Notes: generated by a model not told the origin, from the letters alone. A DNA stretch of 64,000 nt from Micavibrio aeruginosavorus ARL-13 (GCF_000226315.1 NC_016026.1:496001-560000), one strand, 5' to 3'; counted from the first letter of the stretch, positions 44,437 through 54,837 are shown. Made by a program: numbers and translations.

Positions 44437-45798
44437 ATGGCCCGTAAATATTTCGGTACCGACGGTATCCGCGGTCGCGCCAATACATTCCCGATGACTG
44501 CCGATATGGCGTTGAAGGTGGCCATGGCTGCCGCGGCGTCCATTCGCGCGGATCAGGGGGGCCTGCACCAAAACCGCGCCATTATCGGCAAGGACACACG
44601 CCTGTCCGGCTATATGCTGGAAGAGGCGATGGCCGCCGGTTTCGTGGCGATGGGGATGGAAGTCATTCTGGTCGGCCCGATCCCGACCCCGGGTATTGCC
44701 ATGCTGACGCGTTCTTTGCGCGCCGATGTCGGGGTGATGATTTCCGCATCCCACAATCCGTATGAAGATAACGGCATTAAACTGTTCGGTGCCGATGGCT
44801 ACAAACTGCCCGATGCGCTGGAAGAAGCGATTGAGGCACGGATTGATACACCGGATTTATCCGCCGAACTGGCCCCCGCCGATCGGATTGGTAAGGCCAG
44901 CCGTCTGGAAGATGCGCCGGGCCGTTATATCGAATTTATCAAAAGCAGCTTCCCCAAGGGCATGAGCCTGGAGGGACTGAAAATCGTTGTCGATTGCGCC
45001 AACGGTGCCGCCTATAAAATCGCGCCGCAGGTTCTGTGGGAACTGGAAGCCGAAGTCATCGCCATGGGCGTGGCTCCGAATGGCCGCAACATCAATGACA
45101 AATGCGGGGCTACGGCCACGCAAGCGTTGCAGGATCGCGTTGTCGCGGAAAAGGCCGATATCGGTATCGCGCTGGATGGTGATGCCGACCGGATCATCAT
45201 GGTCGATGAACGTGGCAACCGCGTTGATGGCGACCAATTGATGGCGCTGCTGGCCCGTTCGGGCCAGGCCAATGGCACATTACGCGGCAATGGCGTTGTC
45301 GCCACCGTCATGTCCAATCTGGGGCTGGAACGCTATTTGAAAACGCTGGGCATGGATTTGATCCGCACGCCAGTGGGGGATCGCCATGTCGTCGAACGCA
45401 TGCGGGCCGATGGATATAATCTGGGCGGTGAACAATCCGGCCACATCATCATGTCCGATTTCGGCACGACGGGCGACGGGTTGCTGGCGGGGTTGCAAAT
45501 TCTGGCCGCGCTGAAACAACAAAGTTTTCCTGCGTCCACGGCGTTGAACATTTTCACACCGGTGCCGCAAATCCTGAAAAACGTGCGTTTCCAAAAGGGC
45601 CACAAGCCTTTGGATCACGACGCGGTCAAGGCCGCGATTGAAAGCGCCGAAGCCAAATTGGTCAAAGAAGGCCGCTTGTTGGTCCGGGCATCCGGCACCG
45701 AACCCCTGATCCGCGTGATGGCCGAGGGGGATGACCAGTCGCTGGTCGAAACGGTGGTCAATGATCTGTGTGGCGTGATCGAAAGCGTCGCGGTTTAA
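44437..45798 (+). CDS. glmM: Phosphoglucosamine mutase
   Basis: 453 residues. [13 protein letters not shown] opens the protein; the catalytic phosphoserine lies in ISASHNP (Ser about residue 105), the metal-binding DGDADR is near the middle, and [18 protein letters not shown] is the phosphate-binding C-terminal motif. It converts glucosamine-6-phosphate to glucosamine-1-phosphate for UDP-GlcNAc, the precursor of peptidoglycan and lipid A. A terminator follows. Confidence 0.97.
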   Translation: MARKYFGTDGIRGRANTFPMTADMALKVAMAAAASIRADQGGLHQNRAIIGKDTRLSGYMLEEAMAAGFVAMGMEVILVGPIPTPGIAMLTRSLRADVGVMISASHNPYEDNGIKLFGADGYKLPDALEEAIEARIDTPDLSAELAPADRIGKASRLEDAPGRYIEFIKSSFPKGMSLEGLKIVVDCANGAAYKIAPQVLWELEAEVIAMGVAPNGRNINDKCGATATQALQDRVVAEKADIGIALDGDADRIIMVDERGNRVDGDQLMALLARSGQANGTLRGNGVVATVMSNLGLERYLKTLGMDLIRTPVGDRHVVERMRADGYNLGGEQSGHIIMSDFGTTGDGLLAGLQILAALKQQSFPASTALNIFTPVPQILKNVRFQKGHKPLDHDAVKAAIESAEAKLVKEGRLLVRASGTEPLIRVMAEGDDQSLVETVVNDLCGVIESVAV

Positions 45799-45808
45799 TC
45801 GTCGCTTA

Positions 45809-45841
45809 TAAAAAAACGCCCCGATGTCCGGGGCGTTTTTT
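45809..45841 (+). terminator. Rho-independent terminator after glmM
   Basis: AAAAAACGCCCCG/CGGGGCGTTTTTT with a 5-base loop, a long stem with T-run. It also faces the convergent aldo/keto reductase gene. Confidence 0.9.
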
Positions 45842-45861
45842 CTTGGGGGGAGAGGAAAATT

Positions 45862-46896
<1,035 letters not shown>

Positions 46897-46992
46897 GGTT
46901 TTTGTTCCTTTTGGTTAAAATCGCGCTATCCAATGTGGGGCAACGGGGGGAAAAGAAAAGGCCGGATCGAAGCTGAATACAGGATTATCCCG

Positions 46993-47021
46993 TTGACAAA
47001 ACCGGATATTTTTCATATTCT
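46993..47021 (+). promoter_or_regulatory. Predicted sigma-70 promoter for the ankyrin gene
   Basis: A consensus -35 TTGACA, a 17-base spacer, and TATTCT as -10 (4 of 6). It lies about 46 bases before the ATG at 47067, with AAAGGA as ribosome-binding site. Confidence 0.6.
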
Positions 47022-47066
47022 TCGGCCAGTTTTTAGGATAGGCCCGATTCGACGAAAGGACCCCAA

Positions 47067-47339
47067 ATGACCATCAGCAACCAGGACAAATTGTTTGCCG
47101 CCGCCCGGTGCGGGGATAATGCCACCATCCGTCAATTGGCGTTCAGCGACGTTGATTTTGGTGCCCGTGATGAAAAGGGGCGCACGCCGTTCAATCTGGC
47201 CACCCAATATGGTCACGCCGATACGGCCAAAACCATCCTGGCCGCTAAGGAAATGAAATATATGCAACAGCTGGGTCTGGTGGGCGAGGGCTCCGTGGCT
47301 CCAGTTCGCGAAGACGAAGCCCAAAAAGCTGTTGGTTAA
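47067..47339 (+). CDS. Small ankyrin-repeat protein
   Basis: 90 residues. It has about two ankyrin repeats: QDKLFAAARCGDNATIRQLAFSDVDF and DEKGRTPFNLATQYGHADTAKTILAAKEM. There is no signal peptide. Ankyrin repeats bind other proteins; with two repeats it is one of the smallest such proteins. Promoter upstream and terminator downstream show it is transcribed on its own. Partner unknown. Confidence 0.8.
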   Translation: MTISNQDKLFAAARCGDNATIRQLAFSDVDFGARDEKGRTPFNLATQYGHADTAKTILAAKEMKYMQQLGLVGEGSVAPVREDEAQKAVG

Positions 47340-47370
47340 GCCGCCTGTAATGGCCAAATAATGTTTTTTA

Positions 47371-47400
47371 AAACCGACCCTTGAATACAGGGGTCGGTTT
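47371..47400 (+). terminator. Terminator after the ankyrin gene
   Basis: AAACCGACCC/GGGTCGGTTT, a perfect 10-bp stem with a 10-base loop and a short T-rich tail. Confidence 0.75.
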
Positions 47401-47452
47401 ATGTTTGTGTACAGCGTAACAGCCAGCTATGGCCAACAACGGAGAGTGTATT

Positions 47453-48745
47453 ATGGCGAATGTCGCGGTCATCGGGTCCCAATGGGGCGATGAGGGCAAG
47501 GGTAAGATTGTCGATTGGTTATCCTCGCGGGCTGATGTGGTTGTCCGTTTCCAAGGTGGTCACAATGCGGGCCACACGCTGGTGATTGACGGGGTGACTT
47601 ATAAACTTCACCTGCTGCCGTCCGGCGTTGTGCGCGGTGGCAAGCTCTCCATCATTGGCAATGGTGTTGTGATCGACCCGTGGGCGTTGATGAAAGAAAT
47701 TGGTGACGTGCGCGCGCAAGGCGTTGAAATCACGCCGGACAATTTGATCATCGCTGATAATGCGTCGCTGATCCTGCCGGTTCACTCGGCCGTTGATAAA
47801 GCCTTCGAAGCCGCACGCGGTAAAAAATCCATCGGCACGACGGGCCGTGGTATTGGCCCGTGCTATGAAGACAAAGTGGCACGTCGTGGTATCCGCGTGT
47901 GTGATCTGGCCGATGATGAATTGCTGATGGAAAAGGTGGAACGCCTGCTGGTTCATCACAACACCTTCCTCAAAGGTTTGGGTGCCGATACGATTGAACC
48001 GAAAACCATTTATGATTCATTGGTACAAATTCGTGGCGATATTTTGCAATTCGCCGCGCCTGTGTGGCAACGTCTGGACGCCGCCAACAAGAACGGAGAA
48101 AAAATCTTGTTCGAAGGCGCGCAAGGCATCATGCTGGATGTCGATCACGGTACCTATCCGTTTGTGACATCATCCAACACTGTGGCGGCCCAGGCTGCAA
48201 CGGGGTCCGGCGTAGGCCCGCGCACTGTGGGTTATGTTCTGGGGATTACCAAGGCGTATACAACGCGCGTTGGCTCCGGGCCGTTCCCGACCGAATTGCT
48301 GGATGATGATGGTGAAACGCTGGGCCGTCGCGGCCATGAATTCGGCACCACCACCGGGCGGAAACGCCGTTGCGGCTGGTTCGATGCGGTTCAGGTGCGT
48401 CAGGCCATTAAAACATCCGGTATTGATGGCATTGCCTTGACCAAGTTGGACGTTCTGGACACGTTTGCGGAGATTAAGGTTTGCGTTGGTTATGATTTGA
48501 ACGGTGTCCGTCTGGACCGTCTGCCCGCCGGGCAGAAGGAACAGGCTGCGGTTACACCCATCTTCGAAACCATCGAAGGCTGGCAGGAAAGCACGCAGGG
48601 GGCCCGCAGCTGGGCCGATCTGCCCGCCAAGGCGATTAAATATATCCGCCGTTTGGAGGAATTGATCGAAACCCCGGTCGCCATGGTCTCCACCAGCCCG
48701 GAGCGGGATGATACCATTCTGGTTCAGGATCCGTTCGCGGCCTAA
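47453..48745 (+). CDS. purA: Adenylosuccinate synthetase
   Basis: 430 residues from ATG at 47453 with GGAGAG 7 bases upstream. GTP-binding and catalytic motifs: [65 protein letters not shown]. It makes adenylosuccinate from IMP and aspartate in purine synthesis. Length and sequence are ordinary for the family. Confidence 0.97.
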   Translation: MANVAVIGSQWGDEGKGKIVDWLSSRADVVVRFQGGHNAGHTLVIDGVTYKLHLLPSGVVRGGKLSIIGNGVVIDPWALMKEIGDVRAQGVEITPDNLIIADNASLILPVHSAVDKAFEAARGKKSIGTTGRGIGPCYEDKVARRGIRVCDLADDELLMEKVERLLVHHNTFLKGLGADTIEPKTIYDSLVQIRGDILQFAAPVWQRLDAANKNGEKILFEGAQGIMLDVDHGTYPFVTSSNTVAAQAATGSGVGPRTVGYVLGITKAYTTRVGSGPFPTELLDDDGETLGRRGHEFGTTTGRKRRCGWFDAVQVRQAIKTSGIDGIALTKLDVLDTFAEIKVCVGYDLNGVRLDRLPAGQKEQAAVTPIFETIEGWQESTQGARSWADLPAKAIKYIRRLEELIETPVAMVSTSPERDDTILVQDPFAA

Positions 48746-48800
48746 GGTCTCGCAATCTAAGACTTTGCGGGTTTTACAAAAACCGGATTGGGATATACAA

Positions 48801-48834
48801 TGAAGAAAGCGGTGTCATGCAACACCGCTTTCTT
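48801..48834 (+). terminator. Hairpin after purA, probable terminator
   Basis: A perfect 14-bp stem (GAAGAAAGCGGTGT/ACACCGCTTTCTTC) around a 6-base loop, 55 bases past purA. The tail is only T-rich, so termination strength is uncertain. Confidence 0.6.
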
Positions 48835-48869
48835 CGTTCTGACAAATCCTCGCCCGGTTCTACGCCCGT

Positions 48870-51017
48870 ATGACATCCGATGAAGCCACAGAAAAGGCCG
48901 CCAATGCCACCCCGGTGACCGAACCGGTGGGGGAGGCTGCGCCGCAGGCGGTTGAGTCCGATCCCGCTCCGTCGCCTGCGCCGTCATCCGCATCGGGCGG
49001 GTCTGGCGCGGTGACGTCGCTGGCGGATAAGTTTTTTATCCACCCGCAAAAACCCCTGCCGCAATTTGATCAGGGGCCGGTGAAGGCCTATGGCGTGACG
49101 CAAGGCCGGGATGCCGTTGCGGTGGACCATTTCGCCTTGATTTGTGAGCCACATTTGACGCCGCGGGCGCGATTGGCGGGGGCGTATAACGGTATTTCCA
49201 ATCCCAATGTCATCCGGTTGGTGGGGTCTGGCGTCATCTATTGGCCACCAACATCGGAAGAGCGTTACACCTTTATCTACGAAAAGCCGATTGGGCCGCC
49301 TTTGATGCGGCATAATGAATTCAAGGGGCTGGATATGAAGCCGGACATCGTCGTGTCCAGCATTATTCGCCCATTGGTTACGGCGCTGGCCGATGTTCGG
49401 GATCGGGATATGGCGCACGGGAATGTGCGCCCATCGAATATTTTTGCGGCGATGTCAGGCGATGTGATTGACCGTATTGTTCTGGGCGATTGTTTGTCTA
49501 CGCCGCCATCCTATGCACAGCCGGTCATCTTTGAAACGATTGAGCGCGCCATGGCCGATCCGATCGCGCGTGGCTTGCCGTCGCAGGAAGATGATATGTA
49601 CGCGCTGGGTGTAACGCTGGCGTTGCTGCTGCGTTCCCGCGACCCGCTGGAGGGGATGAGCGATGAAGACATCATTCGCCAGAAAATTGAAAATGGAAGT
49701 TACTCGGCCTTACTGAGCCGGGATCGATTCACAGGCGCCATTCTGGAGCCCTTGCGTGGGCTTCTATATGATGACCCAGGGCAGCGCTGGTCTATATCCG
49801 ATTTGCAGCAATGGATGGATGGGCAGCGGTTAAGCCCGAAACAGGCCGCAAAAAAAGTCAAAGCCGCCCGCCCGTTGCATTTCAACGAAGAGCGGTATTT
49901 CCGTCCGTCATTGCTGGCCATGGATTTGCACAAGGACCCGGGCGCGGCGGTTCAGTTGGTTGAAAACAACCATATGGAACAATGGATCAGCCGGTCGCTG
50001 GACGACCCACAGGTCATGAAGCGCTATGAAAGCGTGGTTGAAAGCATGACTGAACTGGGGCGCGGGGCCGGGTATTGGGATCGGCTGTTGTGCCGTTTGT
50101 CGATTGCCCTCGATCCTGATGCACCCATTCGGTACAAGGGCCTGTCCCTGACGCCGGATGGCATCGGCACGGCATTGGCACAGGCGGTGATTAAAAAAGA
50201 AGACATCGCTCCTTATGCCGAATTGATGTCCCAGCAAACGGTCATGTTCTGGGTTGGGGCCGCACCGGCGGCGCAAATGGATGTCGGGGTTCTGGTTGGG
50301 CGTTTTGATGCCTGTCGCGCGTTCTTGCGGCAAACATCCCCCGCCTACGGGATTGAGCGATGCCTGTATTTTCTCAATTCCGAATGCCATTGCCTGAGCG
50401 ACAAGCTCAAAGGTTATCTGGTCCGAACGCCAGAAGATTTGTTGCGGGCCTTTGAAAAAATTTCATCATCGCCCAAGCGTCCGGAATTATTCCTGGATCG
50501 TCATGTCACGGCGTTCTTATCTGTAAAAGATCGTAAGGATATTGATCCGTATCTGATCGAACTGGGCGCGGATGAGCCATATAAGCGTATTTTGGGAAAT
50601 ATCAAAACACTTGCCACCATTCAGCAACGGTCACGCATGGAAAAATTGCCCGGAATTTGTGGGTGGATGGCGGATATTCTGGACCCGGTTCTGGCGCAGC
50701 TGCACGATCGCGATTTGCGCGTCAGCATGAGTGAAAAAATACGAAAAATTGCGGCGGGTGGCGATATCACAAAAATAGCCGCTTTGCTGGATGACCCTAA
50801 AATTACGCAGGATGATACAAAAGCCTATAATGACGCACGGATGGAGTACTTCAAACTGCGTCAGGAAAGCATGGAGCTGCAGGCTGATATGGCCGATCCG
50901 GACCGGATCAAGCTGACCACGGGACGTGAAATGGCGGCGATTTTCTCCTGTGTTCTGGCTGGCGTCATCATGTTGTTTTTCGCCTTTATGTTCTTCACCA
51001 AATCGTCAGGGTTGTAA
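48870..51017 (+). CDS. Membrane-anchored kinase-fold protein, probable pseudokinase
   Basis: 715 residues from ATG at 48870. A Pro/Ala/Ser-rich N-terminus (residues 1-50) precedes a region with the protein-kinase C-lobe layout: HGNVRPSNIF at residues 183-192 where active kinases have HRDxKxxN (or HGDIKPSN), GDC near 208 at the DFG position, DDMYALGVTLALLLR near 239 like subdomain IX, and DPGQRWSISDLQQW like subdomain XI. The catalytic Asp is replaced by Asn, and I see no clear VAIK lysine or glycine-rich loop, so it is probably inactive. About 370 residues of unknown fold follow, ending in one transmembrane helix (residues about 690-712). It precedes the tad genes. Confidence 0.65.
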   Translation: MTSDEATEKAANATPVTEPVGEAAPQAVESDPAPSPAPSSASGGSGAVTSLADKFFIHPQKPLPQFDQGPVKAYGVTQGRDAVAVDHFALICEPHLTPRARLAGAYNGISNPNVIRLVGSGVIYWPPTSEERYTFIYEKPIGPPLMRHNEFKGLDMKPDIVVSSIIRPLVTALADVRDRDMAHGNVRPSNIFAAMSGDVIDRIVLGDCLSTPPSYAQPVIFETIERAMADPIARGLPSQEDDMYALGVTLALLLRSRDPLEGMSDEDIIRQKIENGSYSALLSRDRFTGAILEPLRGLLYDDPGQRWSISDLQQWMDGQRLSPKQAAKKVKAARPLHFNEERYFRPSLLAMDLHKDPGAAVQLVENNHMEQWISRSLDDPQVMKRYESVVESMTELGRGAGYWDRLLCRLSIALDPDAPIRYKGLSLTPDGIGTALAQAVIKKEDIAPYAELMSQQTVMFWVGAAPAAQMDVGVLVGRFDACRAFLRQTSPAYGIERCLYFLNSECHCLSDKLKGYLVRTPEDLLRAFEKISSSPKRPELFLDRHVTAFLSVKDRKDIDPYLIELGADEPYKRILGNIKTLATIQQRSRMEKLPGICGWMADILDPVLAQLHDRDLRVSMSEKIRKIAAGGDITKIAALLDDPKITQDDTKAYNDARMEYFKLRQESMELQADMADPDRIKLTTGREMAAIFSCVLAGVIMLFFAFMFFTKSSGL

Positions 51018-51029
51018 AAGGCGTAGATT

Positions 51030-51551
51030 ATGGCGGCAAAAAAGAAACGCAAAAAACCGGTGACATGGCAAACGCAGGTTCTGCTGCTTTTTGCATTCAT
51101 TCTGTCGATCGTGTTTTTACCGACGACCATTTTGATTTTTTTCGGGATGCTGCCGACGATGGTGGCTTCGTTTATTGGCCGCGGGCGCGAGGGAAGCCGG
51201 GCGCTGACCGTTGGGGCCATGAACTTTGCCGGATGCTTCCCCTTTATCCTTGATCTCTGGACATCGCGCAATACGGTGGAACAGGCTGTGTCGATGCTGT
51301 TCGATCCGCGCACGATTGTGGTGATGTATTGCGCGGCGGCGGTGGGATACCTGATTGACTGGGCTGTGTCCGGGTTGGTGGGCAATATTCTGGTGCAACA
51401 GGCAAAATCCCGTATTGCCGCAATTGATGAACGGCAGGCTGCCATGGTCAAGCGATGGGGGCCTGAGGTCACGGGCGAAGTGGCTCTGGATGAACAGGGA
51501 TTTCCGTTGGATGATGATGGACCCGTTGGGTCCAAGGCAAAGAAGAGTTGA
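51030..51551 (+). CDS. Small membrane protein coupled to the pseudokinase
   Basis: 173 residues, starting 12 bases after the pseudokinase stop. A lysine-rich N-terminus (KKKRKK) is followed by a hydrophobic pair of helices, a central loop, another helix near residues 90-118, and a polar tail ending in acidic and then basic residues. No family recognised. Its close spacing and the single membrane helix of the partner suggest the two form a membrane complex. It lies 78 bases before tadE, without a terminator between. Confidence 0.6.
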   Translation: MAAKKKRKKPVTWQTQVLLLFAFILSIVFLPTTILIFFGMLPTMVASFIGRGREGSRALTVGAMNFAGCFPFILDLWTSRNTVEQAVSMLFDPRTIVVMYCAAAVGYLIDWAVSGLVGNILVQQAKSRIAAIDERQAAMVKRWGPEVTGEVALDEQGFPLDDDGPVGSKAKKS

Positions 51552-51629
51552 GATTAAGCGTAAAATTTTATCTGCTTTTACAATGTCTTTGATCAACAGT
51601 TCACTCTCCCTTAAGTGCAAGAAACGATA

Positions 51630-52241
51630 ATGGAAGATGGGTTTTTCCGGCTCGCTGGGGCTTGGAACCGAATCCGGGGAATGAAAAACATGGGAACGCA
51701 ATATCGGGGGCGCAGGTTCTTGTCCTTCTGGCGCGATACGCGGGGTTCGACCGCGGTCGAATTCGGCCTTGTCGCCATTCCCTTCATCTTCATGACCATC
51801 GGCATCATTGAACTGGCCCTGGTCTTCGCCGCGGCCAACATGCTGGAAGGCGGCGTGGCCGAAGCCTCCCGCCTTATCCGAACGGGCCAACTGCAACAGG
51901 CAGGCGGCGACCCGGAAGAAACGTTTCGTGAGGCATTGTGTGGTCATGCGCTGGTGTTGATTGATTGTGATCGTATCGTGATTGAATCTATTGCGATTGA
52001 AGATAATACGTTCGGTGGTATCTCCGATATTCCTCCGCAATATGATGAGGATGGAAATCTTATCCCTGCTGGATTTGAACTGGGTGCCGTGAGTGACGTT
52101 GTTCTGATTCGTGCGGCCTATCGTTACGAATATATGACCCCTTTGTTTGGTGAAATTTTTTCCAATCAGCCGGATCGGACGTATCCTATGCTGGCGACGT
52201 CTGTGATGCGAACTGAACCATATGAATTCGAGGATGAATAA
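51630..52241 (+). CDS. tadE: TadE-like pseudopilin of the tad locus
   Basis: About 203 residues from ATG at 51630; ATG at 51681 or 51690 would give a family-typical short N-terminus and may be the true start. The TadE motif is clear: RGSTAVEFGLVAIPFIFMTIGIIELALVFAAANMLEGGVAEASRLIRTGQ, a prepilin-like hydrophobic helix with Glu at position +5 after the Gly. The rest is a periplasmic domain with two cysteines. TadE is processed by the TadV/CpaA peptidase and contributes to Flp-pilus assembly. Confidence 0.88.
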   Translation: MEDGFFRLAGAWNRIRGMKNMGTQYRGRRFLSFWRDTRGSTAVEFGLVAIPFIFMTIGIIELALVFAAANMLEGGVAEASRLIRTGQLQQAGGDPEETFREALCGHALVLIDCDRIVIESIAIEDNTFGGISDIPPQYDEDGNLIPAGFELGAVSDVVLIRAAYRYEYMTPLFGEIFSNQPDRTYPMLATSVMRTEPYEFEDE

Positions 52242-52784
52242 ATGAAGAAAAATCCTCATTTTTTCGATTGGTGGAAAGACCAAAAGGCGAGCATTGCAGC
52301 CGAGGCGGGAATTTTTATTCCTATCCTGTTCTCAATGCTTGTTGCTGTTTACGACATCGGGACTGCGATTTTAATCAACCAGAAAGCGATCAATGCATCG
52401 CAGATGACCGCTGATCTGATCGCCCGGGAAATCAGCTTGGATGATGCGCAGATCGAAGATGCGATAGAAGCTGCGCGGCAAGCGATGTTACCACTCAATC
52501 TTACGAATTTCGGGGTCGGTATTGCCAGCGTTCAGTATAACGAAGACGATGAGCCAGAAATTCTCTGGCAAGAAGTGACGGGTACGTCAACCGCATTCGA
52601 AGTTGAAGATGCCCCCATACAAGGAACAATCGGCCTTGGTGGTGAGGGCGATGGAATGGTGGTTGTTAAAGTGAACTATGATTATGATCCGGTTTTTTCG
52701 GGATCGTTTTTGCCATCAATTATGATGCAGGAAGTCAGCTATACGCGTGGCCGCCGATTGCCAGTGGTAACGCGTATTGAATAA
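52242..52784 (+). CDS. tadF: TadF-like pseudopilin
   Basis: 180 residues, ATG immediately after the tadE stop. The N-terminus has DQKASIAAEAGIFIPILFSMLVAVYDIGTAILINQKAINASQMTADLIAREI, the same pseudopilin pattern with the conserved Glu (AAEAG). The periplasmic part is acidic, without cysteines, and ends in SYTRGRRLPVV. It is a minor pseudopilin of the tad system. Back-to-back coding with tadE and tadG shows one transcript. Confidence 0.85.
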   Translation: MKKNPHFFDWWKDQKASIAAEAGIFIPILFSMLVAVYDIGTAILINQKAINASQMTADLIAREISLDDAQIEDAIEAARQAMLPLNLTNFGVGIASVQYNEDDEPEILWQEVTGTSTAFEVEDAPIQGTIGLGGEGDGMVVVKVNYDYDPVFSGSFLPSIMMQEVSYTRGRRLPVVTRIE

Positions 52785-52799
52785 CCCGGGGTGATGGGC

Positions 52800-54140
52800 A
52801 TGATTCAGTTTCTACGAAAGTATTGGTACGATTCCGGGGCATCGTTGGCGGCCTATATGGCCTTGACCATTCCGATCCTTGTTGGATCCATCGGCATGGC
52901 AACCGATGTGGGCATGTCCTATCTTGTGCGCGCCCGCTTGCAGGGGGCGCTGGATGCGGCTGCCCTGGCGACGGCGGCGGCTACATCATCGGGAGATGCG
53001 GACATTGGCGAGAAGCTGGATGCGTATTTCGAGGCAAATTACCCGCCGGAGAAAATCGGCGTACCGTATGATTTGGACTTTACGGATTCCGATGAAGCGC
53101 TACAGGTGAGTGCGATGGCCCGTTACAACACGATGTTTGTTCGCGTTCTGGGCATTGATGAAATTAATATCGCGGCCTCAACCACGATCACCCGTGCCGT
53201 GCGGGGGATCGAGGCTGTTCTGGTTCTGGATAACACGGGCTCAATGTCGAACAATAATAATATTCAGAAATTGCGTGATGCGGCAGAAACCTTTGTTAAT
53301 ACACTGTATGATCGTGCGGGCGAGGATGAGGAGTATGTCAAGATCGGTATTGTACCCTACAGTTCAACCGTAAATGTCGGGCGTTATGGTTTGGGGCTCA
53401 ATCCCGATGGGTCGGCGTATGGGGATCCCTTTGTAACATTACCGAATGGCGTTACTTATAATTCGAATTGCGGCGGGAGCAGTACATCACGCTGGTGCGG
53501 ATGTGTTCTGGCCGAAAATTATCCCGGGGATGTCGAGGAATTTGAGAATAACGTCGGGGCCTATCTTTATAGAACTTGTTCCTACAGCAACTGGACTAAG
53601 GCATGGACTTGCACTGTCCAATCGACGCCAAACCGTTATTGTCCGCCCCCGATTACGCCTTTGACCAGTGACCGCGAGGTTTTACTGGACGCGATTGATG
53701 ATTTGCGTGCCGACGGAAACACGCTGGGGAACTTTGGCATGATCTGGGGCTATCGTGTTGTGTCGCCTGAATTCCCGTTTGAGGAGGGGGCGGCATGGGA
53801 TGACTATATCTGGCGCAAGGCGGTTGTGATGATGACGGACGGTGATAACACCATCGGGAACAGCAGTTTTTATTCCGCCTATGGTTGGGGCGCAATGCAT
53901 GGCATCAGTACGGCCGATATCAATGATCGCTTTGAAGAGGTGTGCGCGCTGTTGCGATCACAGGGGGTGCTTGTCTATACGATCGTTTTTACATCCGGGA
54001 TTAACGAGGCAACCAAGGACATGTATCGCGCCTGTGCCACAACATCGAACATGTATTATTATGCACCTAGCGGTGATGATCTTGAAGAAGCGTTTGAAAA
54101 AATTGCACGTGAGCTGAGCAACTTGCACGTCAGTAACTGA
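52800..54140 (+). CDS. tadG: TadG-like protein with von Willebrand factor A domain
   Basis: 446 residues from ATG at 52800 (52794 and GTG 52791 also possible). A TadG-type N-terminal helix (SLAAYMALTIPILVGSIGMATDVG) is followed by a pilus-associated region, then a vWA domain with the metal-ion-dependent adhesion motif DNTGSMS near residue 144 and MMTDGDNT later. Residues about 223-282 form a Cys-rich insert with about seven cysteines (SNCGG, WCGC, RTCSY, WTCTV, RYCPPP). TadG proteins sit in the envelope and may help anchor or act as an adhesin. Confidence 0.88.
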   Translation: MIQFLRKYWYDSGASLAAYMALTIPILVGSIGMATDVGMSYLVRARLQGALDAAALATAAATSSGDADIGEKLDAYFEANYPPEKIGVPYDLDFTDSDEALQVSAMARYNTMFVRVLGIDEINIAASTTITRAVRGIEAVLVLDNTGSMSNNNNIQKLRDAAETFVNTLYDRAGEDEEYVKIGIVPYSSTVNVGRYGLGLNPDGSAYGDPFVTLPNGVTYNSNCGGSSTSRWCGCVLAENYPGDVEEFENNVGAYLYRTCSYSNWTKAWTCTVQSTPNRYCPPPITPLTSDREVLLDAIDDLRADGNTLGNFGMIWGYRVVSPEFPFEEGAAWDDYIWRKAVVMMTDGDNTIGNSSFYSAYGWGAMHGISTADINDRFEEVCALLRSQGVLVYTIVFTSGINEATKDMYRACATTSNMYYYAPSGDDLEEAFEKIARELSNLHVSN

Positions 54141-54166
54141 TGTGATCGATATTTGTGTGTTGAATC

Positions 54167-54200
54167 AACGGGGCTCGATTTCGAGTCCCGTTTGGTTTTT
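54167..54200 (+). terminator. Terminator after tadG
   Basis: AACGGGGCTCGA/TCGAGTCCCGTT, a 12-bp stem (one G-U) with a 2-base centre, then GG and five T. It separates the tadEFG transcript from flp. Confidence 0.85.
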
Positions 54201-54539
54201 GGGTAAGTATTCGATGGGGGTGTGATTCAGTTTTACTATAGATTGTTCGATTACTATACGGATTTTATGCGTATAAATACTTATTTGTGATGCTTATAGT
54301 AATAATTTGTATATTTATAGTTGTTCTGTGCTTTCTATATAAAATTTTATGTAAAAACACTCTAAGTTTTATTTGTTTGTTCTCTTTTTTTCTATAATTC
54401 GTGCTCTTATTTCTTCAATTTTTTAACCCCTCGTTAAAAATTTAGGGTATATTCTGGAGACTGTGGGTTCACGCATCGGTGCAATGCCTGTGCGATTAGG
54501 GGAACCAAAAAGCTGGAAACCAAACGAAGGAGACTTCAA
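54201..54539. other. AT-rich intergenic region upstream of flp
   Basis: About 340 bases with much lower GC than the genes around it; no coding frame is credible. It has an A/T-rich upstream part (54230-54420) with repeated TATAGT and ACTATA words (54235, 54251, 54295), and a promoter region with a CtrA-like box at 54423-54437. AAGGAGA before the ATG at 54540 is a strong ribosome-binding site. The long AT-rich stretch may be an UP-element or a site bound by a nucleoid protein. Confidence 0.55.
54423..54453 (+). promoter_or_regulatory. CtrA-like box and promoter of flp
   Basis: TTAA at 54423-54426 and TTAA at 54434-54437 with exactly 7 bases between match the CtrA consensus TTAA-N7-TTAA. TATATT at 54448-54453 is a fair -10, so the box covers the -35 position, as at CtrA-activated promoters in Caulobacter (established for pilA). 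The leader would be about 80 bases. By chance alone roughly one such match is expected in 64 kb, so position is the main argument. Confidence 0.55.
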
Positions 54540-54779
54540 ATGTTGTTTACGTTCATTCGGGCTTGGAAAGAAGCCTATGTAAAGGATATCAAAGGCGCGA
54601 CCGCTATTGAATACGGTCTGATCGCCGGTGGGATTTCCTTGGCGATTGTGGCATCAGTATTTTTGTTCGGTGAGCAATTGGCAAGTCTGTTCGCCTCTAT
54701 CGCGGACTCTATGCAGCAAGCTGCTGAGCAGGTTACCGAAGATACGTCCGGTGGTACCGGCGGCGGCACGACGCCGTAA
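54540..54779 (+). CDS. flp: Flp-family type IVb pilin
   Basis: 79 residues. The prepilin motif is complete: a short basic leader, cleavage after Gly19, then ATAIEYGLIAGGISLAIVASVFLFG with Glu5 and Tyr6 of the mature pilin. The C-terminus is short, with a Gly/Thr-rich tail (SGGTGGGTTP). It is the major subunit of the Flp pilus, cut by CpaA (next gene). Strong ribosome-binding site, own CtrA-like promoter and own terminator fit high expression. Confidence 0.95.
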   Translation: MLFTFIRAWKEAYVKDIKGATAIEYGLIAGGISLAIVASVFLFGEQLASLFASIADSMQQAAEQVTEDTSGGTGGGTTP

Positions 54780-54790
54780 TTAAAAGTTTT

Positions 54791-54831
54791 AAAGGGCCCG
54801 TCCGGGGGGAAACCTTCGGGCGGGCCTTTTT
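54791..54831 (+). terminator. Terminator after flp
   Basis: AAAGG-GCCCGTCCG with CGGGCGGGCC-TTTTT, an imperfect long stem with a T-run. It ends 7 bases before the proposed cpaA start, so cpaA is expressed from read-through or from a promoter inside the flp end. Confidence 0.8.
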
Positions 54832-54837
54832 GATTCT

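Noticed and set aside
48746-48869. Gap between purA and the pseudokinase as a small gene or riboswitch
   Set aside because: It holds one hairpin that fits a purA terminator, and the rest shows no conserved aptamer-like pairing.
51117-52283. A 388-codon minus-strand frame opposite tadE and the small membrane protein
   Set aside because: It lies antisense to a gene with a clear TadE motif and has no family pattern of its own.
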